Shown in pieces: positions 48,260-57,352 of a DNA stretch of 64,000 nt. The translations under genes and the position numbers were made by a program. Positions within the stretch are counted from its first letter, which is position 1. Each line of letters opens with the position of its first letter. Origin of the DNA: Leifsonia sp. NPDC080035 (GTDB lineage Bacteria > Actinomycetota > Actinomycetes > Actinomycetales > Microbacteriaceae); the NCBI RefSeq assembly GCF_040050925.1, contig NZ_CP157390.1, positions 2,790,001 through 2,854,000 of the forward strand, given 5' to 3'. The notes beneath the pieces were generated by a model. The model was given only the letters and a program-made list of their open reading frames with translations, had not been told where the DNA came from and made no database searches.

Positions 48260-49045
48260 GTGTATGCAACGGAGCGTCAAGGGCTGATCGAGCGGCTGCT
48301 GGTCGACGAGGGCCGGGTCGCCGTCGTCGATCTGTCCGAGCGATTCGGCGTGACCACCGAGACCGTACGCCGCGACCTCGACGCCCTCGAGCAGGCCGGA
48401 GCCCTCCGGCGTGTTCACGGCGGGGCCGTAGCTCTGGAGCGGGCGAGCACGGCGGAGTTCTCGGTCCTCGAGCGGAGCGGCCTGCGCGCCGACACCAAGC
48501 AGCGGATCGCCGCCCGCGCGCTCGACGTGCTCGGCGACGCGTTCACCGGCTCGCTCTACTTCGACGCGGGCACGACAACGGGTGCGGTCGCCGAACTGCT
48601 GCCGTCGCGACTCTCCGAGATCCGCGGCGACGCCGAGGTGGTCACCCACTCGCTCACGCTCGCTCCGGCGCTTGCCGGCGCGGACCGCGTCGCCCTCACG
48701 GTGGTGGGCGGCCGAATCCGCGGGGTCACCGCCGCCGCGGTCGGAGCTGCCACCGTGCGCTCCATCCAGTCGCTGCGGCCGGACGTCGTCTTCGTCGGCG
48801 CCAACGGCCTCTCCGCGGGTTTCGGGCTCAGCACCCCCGACCCGGAGGAGGCCGCGGTCAAGGAGGCGATCGTCCGCGCCGCGCGTCGCGTCGTCGTCGT
48901 CGCCGACGCCAGCAAGTTCGGCGAGGAGTCCCTGGTGAGCTTCGCCTCCCTGGACACGCTGGACTTGCTGGTCACCGACCGCGCACCGGAGGGCGAGCTC
49001 GCAGACGCGCTCGCCGACGCCGGCGTGGAGGTGTGGGCGGCATGA
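48260..49045 (+). CDS. DeoR-family transcriptional regulator of fructose utilisation
   Basis: This 261-aa protein has an N-terminal winged helix (about residues 5-60, with VAVVDLSERFGVTTETVRRDLDALEQAGALRRVHGGA). A C-terminal DeoR effector domain of the ribose-5-phosphate isomerase-like fold follows (GSLYFDAGTTTGAVAELLP). The effector is likely fructose 1-phosphate, as for fru-operon DeoR repressors. GTG at 48260 follows AAGGAG with good spacing. Its stop overlaps the fruK start by 4 nt (ATGA). It probably represses its own operon from the TGTTG repeats upstream. Confidence 0.9.
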   Translation: MYATERQGLIERLLVDEGRVAVVDLSERFGVTTETVRRDLDALEQAGALRRVHGGAVALERASTAEFSVLERSGLRADTKQRIAARALDVLGDAFTGSLYFDAGTTTGAVAELLPSRLSEIRGDAEVVTHSLTLAPALAGADRVALTVVGGRIRGVTAAAVGAATVRSIQSLRPDVVFVGANGLSAGFGLSTPDPEEAAVKEAIVRAARRVVVVADASKFGEESLVSFASLDTLDLLVTDRAPEGELADALADAGVEVWAA

Positions 49046-49989
49046 TCGTCACCCTCACGGCGAACCCGTCACTCGACCGCTCCATCACACTCGGTGCGCC
49101 GCTGCTCCCCGGCGAGGTGCAGTACGCGCTCGCGGCGCGCGAGGACGCCGGAGGAAAGGGCATCAACGTCGCGCGCGTCGTCGCCGCGGCGGACGTGCCC
49201 GCCGTCGCCGTGCTGCCGCTGGCCGCCGACGACCCGTTCGCCGCGGTCCTGCGCTCGGCCGGTGTCGCCACCCGGCCCGTCCCGATCCACGGCCACGCGC
49301 GCGCGAACCTCACCATCACCGACCCGGCCGGGGTGACCACCAAGCTGAACCTGCCGGGCACGACCCTGCAGCCCGCCGACGCCGACGCCCTGGTGGAGGC
49401 GGTGGTCCAGGCCTGCGCGGGCGCCGCGTGGCTCGTCCTCGCCGGCTCGCTGCCGCCCGGCGCCGGCGACGATTTCTATGTCACCGTCATCCGCGCCGTC
49501 CGCGCGCGGTGGGGGAGCGCGGCCCCGAAGGTCGCCGTCGACACCTCGGGCGACGCGCTGCGCACGGCCGTGCTCGACGCGCATCCCGACCTCATCACGC
49601 CCAACGAGGACGAGCTCGCCGAGCTCGCCGGCGTCGCCTTCGCGGGCGACGACCTGCCGCAGGCCGTGCTCGCCGTCGCACGCACGCTGGTCCCCGTCCA
49701 CGCCGGCGCCGCCCTGGTCACCCTCGGGGCGCTCGGCTCCGTGCTCGTGACCGCCGACGGCGGATACGTCGCGGAGGCTCCGCGCATCCGCGTGCGCAGC
49801 ACCGTCGGTGCGGGCGACAGCGCCCTGGCCGGCTACCTGCTGGCGGATGTGGCCGGCGCTGCGCCGGAGGGCCGGCTCGTGCAGGCGGTCCGCTTCGGCT
49901 CGGCCGCCGCGTCCCTCCCCGGAACGCAGGCCCCGCGCGCCGCCGACCTGCCGGGCGACGACATCCGGGTCGCCGCCCTGCACCCCTGA
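49042..49989 (+). CDS. fruK: 1-Phosphofructokinase FruK
   Basis: This 315-aa PfkB-family kinase has the substrate motif DAGGKGINVARV at about residues 35-46 and the ATP/catalytic signature STVGAGDSALAGYLL near 260-274 with its general-base Asp. It converts fructose 1-phosphate to fructose 1,6-bisphosphate with ATP. The ATG at 49042 overlaps the DeoR stop by 4 nt, and fruA follows 33 nt later. Its place between regulator and fructose EII identifies it as FruK over tagatose or ribokinase relatives. Confidence 0.95.
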   Translation: MIVTLTANPSLDRSITLGAPLLPGEVQYALAAREDAGGKGINVARVVAAADVPAVAVLPLAADDPFAAVLRSAGVATRPVPIHGHARANLTITDPAGVTTKLNLPGTTLQPADADALVEAVVQACAGAAWLVLAGSLPPGAGDDFYVTVIRAVRARWGSAAPKVAVDTSGDALRTAVLDAHPDLITPNEDELAELAGVAFAGDDLPQAVLAVARTLVPVHAGAALVTLGALGSVLVTADGGYVAEAPRIRVRSTVGAGDSALAGYLLADVAGAAPEGRLVQAVRFGSAAASLPGTQAPRAADLPGDDIRVAALHP

Positions 49990-50022
49990 ACTCCCGAACC
50001 CTGGAACACCCTGGAGGCAACC

Positions 50023-52110
50023 GTGTCACCGAAGACCATCACCCCCGAACTCGTCGGACTCGATCTCGGCTACGACGACAAGAGCGCGGTCATCCGCGCG
50101 CTCGCCGCCCGCGTCGTCGAACAGGGGCGCGCGACCGACGCCGATGCCCTGTTCGAGGACGCCTGGGCGCGCGAGCAGAAGGACGAGACCGGCCTGCCCG
50201 GCGGCATCGCCATCCCGCACGCCAAGAGCTCCGCGGTCTCCGTCCCGTCGCTCGCGTTCGCGCGCCTGACACCGGGCGTCGACTTCGGAGCGACCGACGG
50301 CCCCGCTGATCTCGTCTTCCTCATCGCCGCGCCGGAGGGAGCAGCGGAGGCCCACCTCGCCGTGCTGTCGAAGCTCGCGCGCAGACTGATGCTCGACGAG
50401 TTCACCGCGGGGCTGCGCGCGGCCCGCACCCCGGAGCAGGTGGTGGCGCTCGTCGACGAGGCGATCGGCGAGGGGGAACCGGCGACAGCGGCCGCTCCGG
50501 CAGTGGCCGCTCCGGCAGCGGCCTCGCCCGCCCCCTCCGCCACGGCCACCGACGCCGGGCTCCTCATCGACGGCCGGCCGGCCCGCATCGTCGCGGTGAC
50601 CTCGTGCGCCACCGGCATCGCCCACACCTTCATGGCCGCGGACGCCCTGACCGCCGCCGGCACGAAATCCGGCGTCGACCTCGTCGTCGAACCGCAGGGC
50701 TCCAGCGGCTACCAGGCGCTGCCGCAGAGCGTCATCGACGCGGCCGACGCCGTCATCTTCGCCAACGACGTGGATGTTCGCGAGGAGGCGCGCTTCGCCG
50801 GCAAGCCGGTGGTGCGCTCCGGCGTCAAGCGCGGCATCGAGCAGCCAACGCAGCTGATCGCCGAGGCCGTCGCCGTCGCGTCCGACCCGAACGGAGCGCG
50901 CGTCAGCGCCGCAGGGGCCACCGCTTCGGCGGCGACCGCGGAGAACCTCTCCTGGGGCAAGAACATCCAGCGCATCCTGCTCACCGGCGTCAGCTACATG
51001 ATCCCGTTCGTCGCCGGCGGCGGTCTGCTCATCGCGATCAGCTTCCTGCCGTTCCTCGGCGGCTACGGCATCGCACTCGCGCACGGCACATCCGGCGTCA
51101 ACAACGCGGTCTACACCCTGCAGCACTTCGCGATCTGGAACCTGCCGCCGGAGGGACTCGGCTACTACCTGGGCGCGATCGCGTTCGAGATCGGCAGCGT
51201 GAGCCTCGGCTTCCTCGTCCCGGCGCTCGCCGGGTACATCGCCTTCGCCATCGCCGACCGGCCCGGCATCGCACCGGGCTTCGTCGCCGGCGCGATCGCG
51301 GTGTTCATGAACGCCGGCTTCCTCGGCGGCCTCATCGGCGGCCTGCTCGCCGGGTTCGCGGCGTGGCTGATCGGCCGGCCCGCGGTCCCGCGCTGGCTGC
51401 GCGGCCTGATGCCCGTGGTGATCATCCCGCTCGGGGCGTCGATCATCGCCTCCGGCCTGATGCTGCTCATCCTCGGAGCGCCGATCGCCTGGCTGATGAC
51501 CCAGCTGACGAACTTCCTCAACGGACTCACGGGGGCCGGCGCGATCGCGCTCGGCATCATCCTCGGCCTGATGATGTGCTTCGACCTGGGTGGACCGGTC
51601 AACAAGGTGGCGTACGCGTTCGCCGTCGCAGGTCTCGCGGCGCAGACGCCCGCCAGCTTCCAGATCATGGCCGCGGTGATGATCGCCGGGATGGTCCCGC
51701 CGCTCGGCATGGCTCTCGCCTCCACCGTGCTCTACCGGCGCGGCTTCACGCAGGTCGAGCGCGAGAACGGGGCGGCGGCCTGGCTGCTGGGCGCCTCGTT
51801 CATCTCGGAGGGCGCAATCCCGTTCGCCGCGGCCGACCCGCTGCGCGTCATCCCCGCCAACCTGGTCGGCGGCGCGGTCGCCGGCGGCCTCGCGATGGCG
51901 TTCGGCGTCGAGTCCCGCGCACCCCACGGCGGCGTCTTCGTGTTCTTCGCGATCGACCCGATCTGGGGCTTCCTGCTGGCGCTCGCGGCCGGAACCGTCG
52001 TCACGGCGCTGATCGTCGTCGCGCTCAAGCGGTTCGCCGCTCCGAGCAGGGACGCGGCGATCGCCGCGGAGGACGCCGTCGACGAGCGCGTCGAAGCGGC
52101 CGTCGTCTGA
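50023..52110 (+). CDS. fruA: PTS fructose EIIABC component FruA
   Basis: This 695-aa permease carries EIIA (about residues 1-150, phosphorylated at His66 in GIAIPHAKSS). An Ala/Pro linker leads to EIIB (about 180-285, Cys195 in VTSCATGIAHT). EIIC follows (about 310-670), with eight or more spans and the conserved GGPVNKVAYAF loop. It imports fructose as fructose 1-phosphate, taking the phosphate from HPr encoded by the next gene. GTG at 50023 follows GGAGGCAAC. The A-B-C order in one chain matches actinobacterial FruA. EI (ptsI) is not in the window. Confidence 0.95.
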   Translation: MSPKTITPELVGLDLGYDDKSAVIRALAARVVEQGRATDADALFEDAWAREQKDETGLPGGIAIPHAKSSAVSVPSLAFARLTPGVDFGATDGPADLVFLIAAPEGAAEAHLAVLSKLARRLMLDEFTAGLRAARTPEQVVALVDEAIGEGEPATAAAPAVAAPAAASPAPSATATDAGLLIDGRPARIVAVTSCATGIAHTFMAADALTAAGTKSGVDLVVEPQGSSGYQALPQSVIDAADAVIFANDVDVREEARFAGKPVVRSGVKRGIEQPTQLIAEAVAVASDPNGARVSAAGATASAATAENLSWGKNIQRILLTGVSYMIPFVAGGGLLIAISFLPFLGGYGIALAHGTSGVNNAVYTLQHFAIWNLPPEGLGYYLGAIAFEIGSVSLGFLVPALAGYIAFAIADRPGIAPGFVAGAIAVFMNAGFLGGLIGGLLAGFAAWLIGRPAVPRWLRGLMPVVIIPLGASIIASGLMLLILGAPIAWLMTQLTNFLNGLTGAGAIALGIILGLMMCFDLGGPVNKVAYAFAVAGLAAQTPASFQIMAAVMIAGMVPPLGMALASTVLYRRGFTQVERENGAAAWLLGASFISEGAIPFAAADPLRVIPANLVGGAVAGGLAMAFGVESRAPHGGVFVFFAIDPIWGFLLALAAGTVVTALIVVALKRFAAPSRDAAIAAEDAVDERVEAAVV

Positions 52111-52169
52111 GCACCGCGCCCGGCCGGGGGCATCGAGAGAACGACAGAACGAGAGAGAACGAGAGAACC

Positions 52170-52439
52170 ATGTCCCAGCGAGAAGCAACCGTCGCCAGCG
52201 CCTCCGGGCTGCACGCCCGCCCCGCGAAGCTGTTCGTGCAGGCCGTGCAGGAGAAGGCCATCCCGATCACCATCGCCGTCGGCGACGGCCCGCAGCTGAA
52301 CGCGGCCAGCATCCTGTCGCTCATGGGCCTGGCGGCGGGCAAGGGGACCGTCGTCACGCTGCGATCGGACGCCCCCGGCGCCGACGCGGCGCTCGACGAC
52401 CTGGTCGCGCTGCTCGAGACGGACCTCGACGCGGAGTGA
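52170..52439 (+). CDS. ptsH: HPr phosphocarrier protein
   Basis: This 89-aa protein is the PTS phosphocarrier: His15 in SGLHARPA accepts phosphate from EI and passes it to FruA. A serine near residue 47 (NAASILSLMGLAAGKG) corresponds to the regulatory Ser46 region of other HPr proteins. The leader between fruA and this gene contains short GAGAGAAC repeats but only a weak ribosome binding site before the ATG at 52170. It is the last gene of the fructose operon and probably the general HPr of the cell. Confidence 0.95.
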   Translation: MSQREATVASASGLHARPAKLFVQAVQEKAIPITIAVGDGPQLNAASILSLMGLAAGKGTVVTLRSDAPGADAALDDLVALLETDLDAE

Positions 52440-52481
52440 TCCGCCGCGGCGGCGGAGTGCGCGGCGGCCGAGTGGATACGG

Positions 52482-52554
52482 TGCCCCCAGTAGGATTTGA
52501 ACCTACGGCCTTCTGCTCCGGAGGCAGACGCTCTATCCCCTGAGCTATGGGGGC
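52482..52554 (-). tRNA. tRNA-Arg (anticodon CCG)
   Basis: On the minus strand the 73-nt sequence begins GCCCCCATAGCTCAG and ends TCCTACTGGGGGCA. Its acceptor arms (GCCCCC/GGGGGC) pair fully, it has TAGCTCAG in the D arm, GTTCAAATC in the T loop, and the anticodon loop CTCCGGA, giving CCG, which reads CGG (Arg). CCA is not encoded. It lies between ptsH and a lipoprotein gene, about 760 nt from argS. Confidence 0.95.
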
Positions 52555-52617
52555 CAGGAGTGCCCGTCCAGCGTAGCATCCCTCGGCCCGCGGTTCGTCC
52601 AAACGGACCGGCGCGGA

Positions 52618-53217
52618 TCAGTCCGTCGGGATGTTCGCCAGCACGTCCTGCATGAGCGGCGCCGGGTCGCCGGGCTCGAAGAACGCTGTCGACTCCGCGA
52701 CCACCCAGTAGCTGCCGCGGAAGATCTGCACCTGGCCGCTCGTCCCCGGCTTGAAGTAGCCCTCGATGGGAGGCGTTCCGTAGGTGGGGACCGGGTGGGC
52801 CACCGTGATGGCGTCGTTCTTGAGACCCTCCAGGCGGTCCTTCGGGGGCCGGGCGATCGCGATCTCGATGACGGCGCCGGTGGATGCGTTCCGCCAGGCG
52901 CAGGTCGCGCCCTGCCAGTCCGCGATCCGCTTCTCGAGCGTTCCGGCCTTCGGTGCGTAGTCCTGTACGGCGGCGAAGGACGGCTCGGCCGCCTGCAGCT
53001 GATCCGGCGTCACCACCTGGTCGCAGGTGAGGGTCACCGGGGTCGGCGGCAGCGTCGGGGTCGGGGTCGGCGTCGGGGTGGCGACGGCGGCCGGAGTGCC
53101 CGTGCCGGTGGCGCCTGGCGTCGCGGCCGGCTTTGCGCTCGGGGCGCAGCCGGCGAGGGCGACCACGGCGGCGAAAGCGAGGGCGGCGGCGGCCGTCCGG
53201 GCAGTGAGGTGGCGCAT
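52618..53217 (-). CDS. Hypothetical secreted lipoprotein (DUF3558-like)
   Basis: This 199-aa protein has a lipoprotein signal peptide ending in lipobox LAGC (Cys24), then a Thr/Pro-rich linker (TPTPTPTP) and a small folded domain. That domain contains three more cysteine-region strands, CDQVVTPDQLQAAEPSF, WQGATCAWRNASTGAVIEIAIARPP and a C-terminal WVVAESTAFFEPGDPAPLMQDVLANIP. The pattern resembles DUF3558-type actinobacterial lipoproteins of unknown function. Its start at 53217 points away from argS, whose promoter lies in the 95-nt gap. Confidence 0.75.
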   Translation of the reverse strand: MRHLTARTAAAALAFAAVVALAGCAPSAKPAATPGATGTGTPAAVATPTPTPTPTLPPTPVTLTCDQVVTPDQLQAAEPSFAAVQDYAPKAGTLEKRIADWQGATCAWRNASTGAVIEIAIARPPKDRLEGLKNDAITVAHPVPTYGTPPIEGYFKPGTSGQVQIFRGSYWVVAESTAFFEPGDPAPLMQDVLANIPTD

Positions 53218-53298
53218 GCTGCGGGTGTCTTCCTGGTCGTCACGGTGCGAGTCGCCTGCACCCTATCAAGCGCGCACAAGGGTTGCCTCCGCGCCCGG

Positions 53299-53304
53299 TA
53301 GAAT
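53299..53304 (+). promoter_or_regulatory. -10 element of argS (likely leaderless transcript)
   Basis: TAGAAT at 53299-53304 is a good -10 hexamer, ending 8 nt before the argS ATG at 53313. Transcription starting 6-8 nt after it would begin at or next to the ATG. No Shine-Dalgarno sequence precedes the start. The -35 region is not clear. Confidence 0.5.
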
Positions 53305-53312
53305 CGATCCCC

Positions 53313-55001
53313 ATGACTCCCGCTGACCTCTCCGACGCCCTGCTGCCCATCGTGACGACGGTGGTCGACCGGCGACGAGAGGGCGCGACGGACGCCGCCG
53401 AGCTGACGATCACGGCCGCGGACATCCCGCTCGAGCGGCCGAAGAACCGCGAGCACGGCGACTGGGCGTCGAACGTCGCCATGCGCCTCGCGAAGCGCGT
53501 CGGCGCGAACCCCCGCGAGCTCGCCTCGGAGATCGCAGAGGCGGCCGCGTCCATCGACGGCGTCGCCTCCGCGGAGGTCGCAGGGCCTGGCTTCATCAAC
53601 TTCCGGCTGGAGGCGGCGGCCGCCGGTCAGCTGGCGAAGACCATCCTCGACGCCGGTGAGGCGTACGGCACCGGGCACGTCTACGACGGCCTGCTCGTCA
53701 ACCTCGAGTTCGTCTCCGCGAATCCGACCGGCCCCATCCACCTGGGCGGCGCCCGCTGGGCGGCGGTCGGCGACAGCCTCGCACGCATCCTGCAGGCCGA
53801 GGGCGCCGACGTGACCCGCGAGTACTACTTCAACGACCACGGGTCGCAGATCGACCGCTTCGCACGCAGCCTGCTCGCCGCCCACCTCGGCGAGCCCACT
53901 CCGGAGGACGGCTACGGCGGCGCATACATCGGCGAGATCGCCGCGCGGGTCGTCGACGGCTACGACGGCGACCTGTCCTCGCTGCCGCGCGAGGAGCAGC
54001 AGGAGGTGTTCCGCTCCCGCGGCACCGAGCTGATGTTCCAGGAGATCAAGGACCGCCTGCACGCCTTCGGCGTCGACTTCGACGTGTACTTCCACGAGGA
54101 CTCGCTGCATGAGTCCGGCGCGGTCGAGCGCGCGATCGAGCGGTTGCGCGAGCAGGGCCACATCTTCGAGTCGGACGGCGCCATCTGGCTGCGCACCACC
54201 ACGTTCGGCGACGACCGCGACCGCGTGGTCATCCGCTCCAACGGCGAGCCCGCCTACATCTCCGGCGACCTCGGCTACTACCTCGACAAGCGCGAGCGCG
54301 GCTTCGAGCAGAACATCATCATGCTGGGCGCGGACCACCACGGTTACATCGGCCGGATGATGGCGATGGTGGAGGCGTTCGGCGACGTCCCGAACGTGAA
54401 CCTGCAGATCCTCATCGGCCAGATGGTCAACCTGATGCGCGACGGCGAGCCGGTCAAGATGTCCAAGCGCGCCGGCACCATCGTGACGCTGGACGACCTG
54501 GTCGACGCGGTCGGCGTGGATGCGGCCCGCTACGCGCTGGTGCGCTCGTCCACCGACTCGCAGCTGGACATCGACCTCGACCTGCTCACCAAGCGCAGCA
54601 ACGACAACCCCGTCTACTACGTGCAGTACGCGCACGCCCGCACCCGCTCCGTCGCCGCGAACGCGGAGAAGGCCGGTGTCGACCGCAGCGTCTTCAAGCC
54701 GGAGCTGCTCACGAACGAGACCGAGAGCGCCCTGCTCGGCGGCCTGCAGGAGTTCCCCCGCGTGGTCGCCCAGGCCGCCGAGCTGCGCGAGCCGCACCGC
54801 GTCGCCCGCTACGTCGAGGAGCTCGCCGGCCTCTACCACGCCTGGTACGCGGTCCGCGACGGCTCGACGCGCGTCCTCCCGCACGGCGAGGAGCCGGTGA
54901 CCGACGCCCACCGCACCCGGCTGTGGCTGAACGATGCGACCGGCCAGGTCATCCGCAACGGCCTCACGCTGGTGGGGGTGTCCGCCCCGGAGCGGATGTG
55001 A
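53313..55001 (+). CDS. argS: Arginyl-tRNA synthetase
   Basis: This 562-aa class I synthetase charges tRNA-Arg. It has an N-terminal Add-1 domain, the HIGH motif as PTGPIHLGGAR near residue 140, the KMSKS-like loop VKMSKRAGT near 389, and the anticodon-binding helical domain ending in APERM. The ATG at 53313 has no clear Shine-Dalgarno and probably starts a leaderless message. It is followed 4 nt later by an LmeA-type gene and lies near tRNA-Arg(CCG). It heads the conserved argS-lysA-hom-thrCB group. Confidence 0.96.
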   Translation: MTPADLSDALLPIVTTVVDRRREGATDAAELTITAADIPLERPKNREHGDWASNVAMRLAKRVGANPRELASEIAEAAASIDGVASAEVAGPGFINFRLEAAAAGQLAKTILDAGEAYGTGHVYDGLLVNLEFVSANPTGPIHLGGARWAAVGDSLARILQAEGADVTREYYFNDHGSQIDRFARSLLAAHLGEPTPEDGYGGAYIGEIAARVVDGYDGDLSSLPREEQQEVFRSRGTELMFQEIKDRLHAFGVDFDVYFHEDSLHESGAVERAIERLREQGHIFESDGAIWLRTTTFGDDRDRVVIRSNGEPAYISGDLGYYLDKRERGFEQNIIMLGADHHGYIGRMMAMVEAFGDVPNVNLQILIGQMVNLMRDGEPVKMSKRAGTIVTLDDLVDAVGVDAARYALVRSSTDSQLDIDLDLLTKRSNDNPVYYVQYAHARTRSVAANAEKAGVDRSVFKPELLTNETESALLGGLQEFPRVVAQAAELREPHRVARYVEELAGLYHAWYAVRDGSTRVLPHGEEPVTDAHRTRLWLNDATGQVIRNGLTLVGVSAPERM

Positions 55002-55005
55002 CGCG

Positions 55006-55818
55006 ATGAGCGATCAGCCGACCGAGGTCATCGGCGCCGACCGGAGTCCCGTGTCGCCCGCCCCCGCCCAGCGCCGTCGTCGACCGCGCTGGGTGCGCGT
55101 CCTGCTGTGGACGCTCATCCCGCTCGTCGTGATCGTCGCGCTGCTGGTGATCGCGGACGTCGTCGTGCGCTCGATCGCGGAGCAGCGCGTCGCCTCCGAG
55201 ATCGAGAAGAACCTCCCCGACACCGTGAAGGCCGACGTCTCGGTGCACATCGGCGGCCTCTCGGTGATCCAGCAGTACCTGTCCGGCTCGTTCGAAAGCG
55301 TCGAGCTGGATGCGCCGCACGCGACCGTGAACGGCGCACCGCTCTCCGCGACCATCACGGCCACCGGCGTTCCGGCCGACTTCACGAAACCGGTCCAGTC
55401 GGCGACCGGCGTGCTCACCGTGTCGCAGGACTCGCTCAACAAGCTGATCACCATCCCCGGCTCCACCGGCGACATCACCCTGGGGGAGGGCACCATCGGC
55501 TACGCGGGGAAGATCGACCTGCTCGGCCTGCCCGTCGGCTACACCGTGAACGCCACCCCCAAGGCCGCGGGCAAAGAGGTGCTGCTGCAGCCGGGCAAGG
55601 CCAGCCTCACCACCGGCGGCGGCGACGTGAACCTCACCCGGCTGCTGCAGGCGCTCACCGACAACGGCCCGTTCCCGGTCTGCGCGGCGCAGTACCTCCC
55701 CGACGGCGTCGAGGTCAGCGACATCCAGGTCACGCCGAAGGCGGCGACGGTGACGCTCACCGCGTCCGACTTCGTGCTGGACGAGAAGTTCCTGCACAGC
55801 AAGGGCAGCTGCTCGTAA
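55006..55818 (+). CDS. DUF2993/LmeA-family membrane-anchored lipid-binding protein
   Basis: This 270-aa protein has a short basic cytosolic N-terminus, one span (about residues 34-53, VLLWTLIPLVVIVALLVIADVVV) and an extracytoplasmic domain of DUF2993 type. That domain contains SVHIGGLSVIQQYLSGSFESVELDAPHATVNG and a repeat-like second half. Mycobacterial LmeA with this domain binds phospholipid and assists mannan elongation; here the function is inferred by family only. The ATG at 55006 lies 4 nt after the argS stop, so it is co-transcribed with argS. Confidence 0.85.
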   Translation: MSDQPTEVIGADRSPVSPAPAQRRRRPRWVRVLLWTLIPLVVIVALLVIADVVVRSIAEQRVASEIEKNLPDTVKADVSVHIGGLSVIQQYLSGSFESVELDAPHATVNGAPLSATITATGVPADFTKPVQSATGVLTVSQDSLNKLITIPGSTGDITLGEGTIGYAGKIDLLGLPVGYTVNATPKAAGKEVLLQPGKASLTTGGGDVNLTRLLQALTDNGPFPVCAAQYLPDGVEVSDIQVTPKAATVTLTASDFVLDEKFLHSKGSCS

Positions 55819-55942
55819 CACGGCCGGGATGCGGCCCGGGACCTGGATAGACTTCTGTTACTTCTCCACCGGCTTCAGGGGCCAATCCGGGTCCGCTCGC
55901 CTGGGAGGCCGCCCCCACTCGTCGCCCCGTGAGGTTGTCCCC

Positions 55943-57352
55943 ATGCCATCGAATCCGCTCGCGCCGTCCTGGCTGAGCGTCCCGGACGATGCCAACGCGC
56001 TCGTCCCCGGACTCTGGTCCCGCACCGTCGCCCGCTCCGACGGCGAGCTGGTCGTCGGAGGCGTCCCCGTCTCCGAGCTCGCCACCCGCTTCGGCACTCC
56101 GCTGTACGTGGTGGACGAGCAGGAGGCGCGCGAGCGCGCGGTCGAGGTCCGCTCCGCGCTGCAGGACGCGCTCGCCCGTGTCGGCTCGGCCGCCAAGGTC
56201 TACTACGCGGGCAAGGCGTTCCTCTCGATCGAGGTGGCCCGCTGGATGGCGGACGCCGGGCTCAACATCGACGTCTGCTCCGGCGGCGAGCTCGCCGTCG
56301 CCCTCGCCGCCGGCGTCGACCCGGAGTGCCTCGGCTTCCACGGCAACAATAAGTCGCAAGCCGAGATCGAGCGCGCCGTCTCCGTCGGGATCGGCGCGAT
56401 CATCATCGACAGCGTCCAGGAGATCGACCGCGTCGCCGCCGCAGCCTCCCGCCGCGGCGTCGTCCAGCGCGTGCGGCTGCGGACCAACAGCGGTGTGCAC
56501 GCGCACACCCACGCGTTCCTCGCCACCTCGCACGAGGACCAGAAGTTCGGCATCGCGCTGGCCGACGCGCCGGACGCCGTCGCACGCATCCGCGCGCACG
56601 AGAGCCTGGAGTTCCTCGGCCTGCACTGCCACATCGGCTCCCAGATCTTCGGTGCGGAGGGGTTCGCCGAGTCCGCCGCCCGGCTGCTCGCGGTGCACCG
56701 CGACCTGCTCGCCGGCGGCGACGTCCCCGAGCTGAACCTCGGCGGCGGCTTCGGCATCGCGTACACCGCGGCCGACGACCCGGCGCCGATCGGCGAGCTG
56801 GCCCAGCGGATCGCCGAGACCGTGGCGGCGGGATGCGAGGAGCTCGGCATCCCGCTCCCTGTCGTCGCGTTCGAGCCGGGCCGCTCCATCATCGGGACCG
56901 CCGGGCTCACCCTCTACACCGTCGGCACGACGAAGGACGTCCTCGTCTCGTACCAAGACGACGCCGAGACCGCCGTGCGCCGCTACGTCAGCGTCGACGG
57001 CGGGATGAGCGACAACGCCCGGCCGTCGCTGTACGAGGCGCAGTACTCGGCGCGCATCGCGAACCGGGCCTCGGACGCCGAGCCCGCCCTCGTCCGGGTC
57101 GCGGGCAAGCACTGCGAGAGCGGCGACATCGTCGTCGATGCCGACTACCTGCCGGGGGATGTGGCGCCGGGCGACCTGCTCGCCGTCGCGGCCACCGGCG
57201 CCTACTGCTGGTCGCTGGCCAGCAACTACAACTATCTCGGCCGCCCGGCCGTCGTCGCGGTGCGCGATGGCGAAGCCCGCGTGATCGTGCGGGGCGAGAC
57301 CGAAGAGGACCTGCTGGCGCGCGACGCCGCATACGAAGGAGTGAAGGGATGA
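55943..57352 (+). CDS. lysA: Diaminopimelate decarboxylase
   Basis: This 469-aa PLP enzyme catalyses the last step of lysine synthesis, meso-diaminopimelate to lysine. The Schiff-base lysine is Lys91 in YYAGKAF. The HGNNKSQAE motif, HCHIGSQIF, GGGFGIAY and the C-terminal CESGD/GAYCWSLASNYNYL follow. The ATG at 55943 is 125 nt after the LmeA-type gene, with a TAGACT -10-like hexamer at 55848-55853 and no strong ribosome binding site. Its stop overlaps the hom start by 4 nt, tying lysine and threonine branches of the aspartate pathway together. Confidence 0.96.
   Translation: MPSNPLAPSWLSVPDDANALVPGLWSRTVARSDGELVVGGVPVSELATRFGTPLYVVDEQEARERAVEVRSALQDALARVGSAAKVYYAGKAFLSIEVARWMADAGLNIDVCSGGELAVALAAGVDPECLGFHGNNKSQAEIERAVSVGIGAIIIDSVQEIDRVAAAASRRGVVQRVRLRTNSGVHAHTHAFLATSHEDQKFGIALADAPDAVARIRAHESLEFLGLHCHIGSQIFGAEGFAESAARLLAVHRDLLAGGDVPELNLGGGFGIAYTAADDPAPIGELAQRIAETVAAGCEELGIPLPVVAFEPGRSIIGTAGLTLYTVGTTKDVLVSYQDDAETAVRRYVSVDGGMSDNARPSLYEAQYSARIANRASDAEPALVRVAGKHCESGDIVVDADYLPGDVAPGDLLAVAATGAYCWSLASNYNYLGRPAVVAVRDGEARVIVRGETEEDLLARDAAYEGVKG

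Noticed and set aside
52440..52617. tRNA-associated integration site
   Set aside because: No integrase, duplicated tRNA 3' end or composition change nearby; neighbours are ordinary genes.
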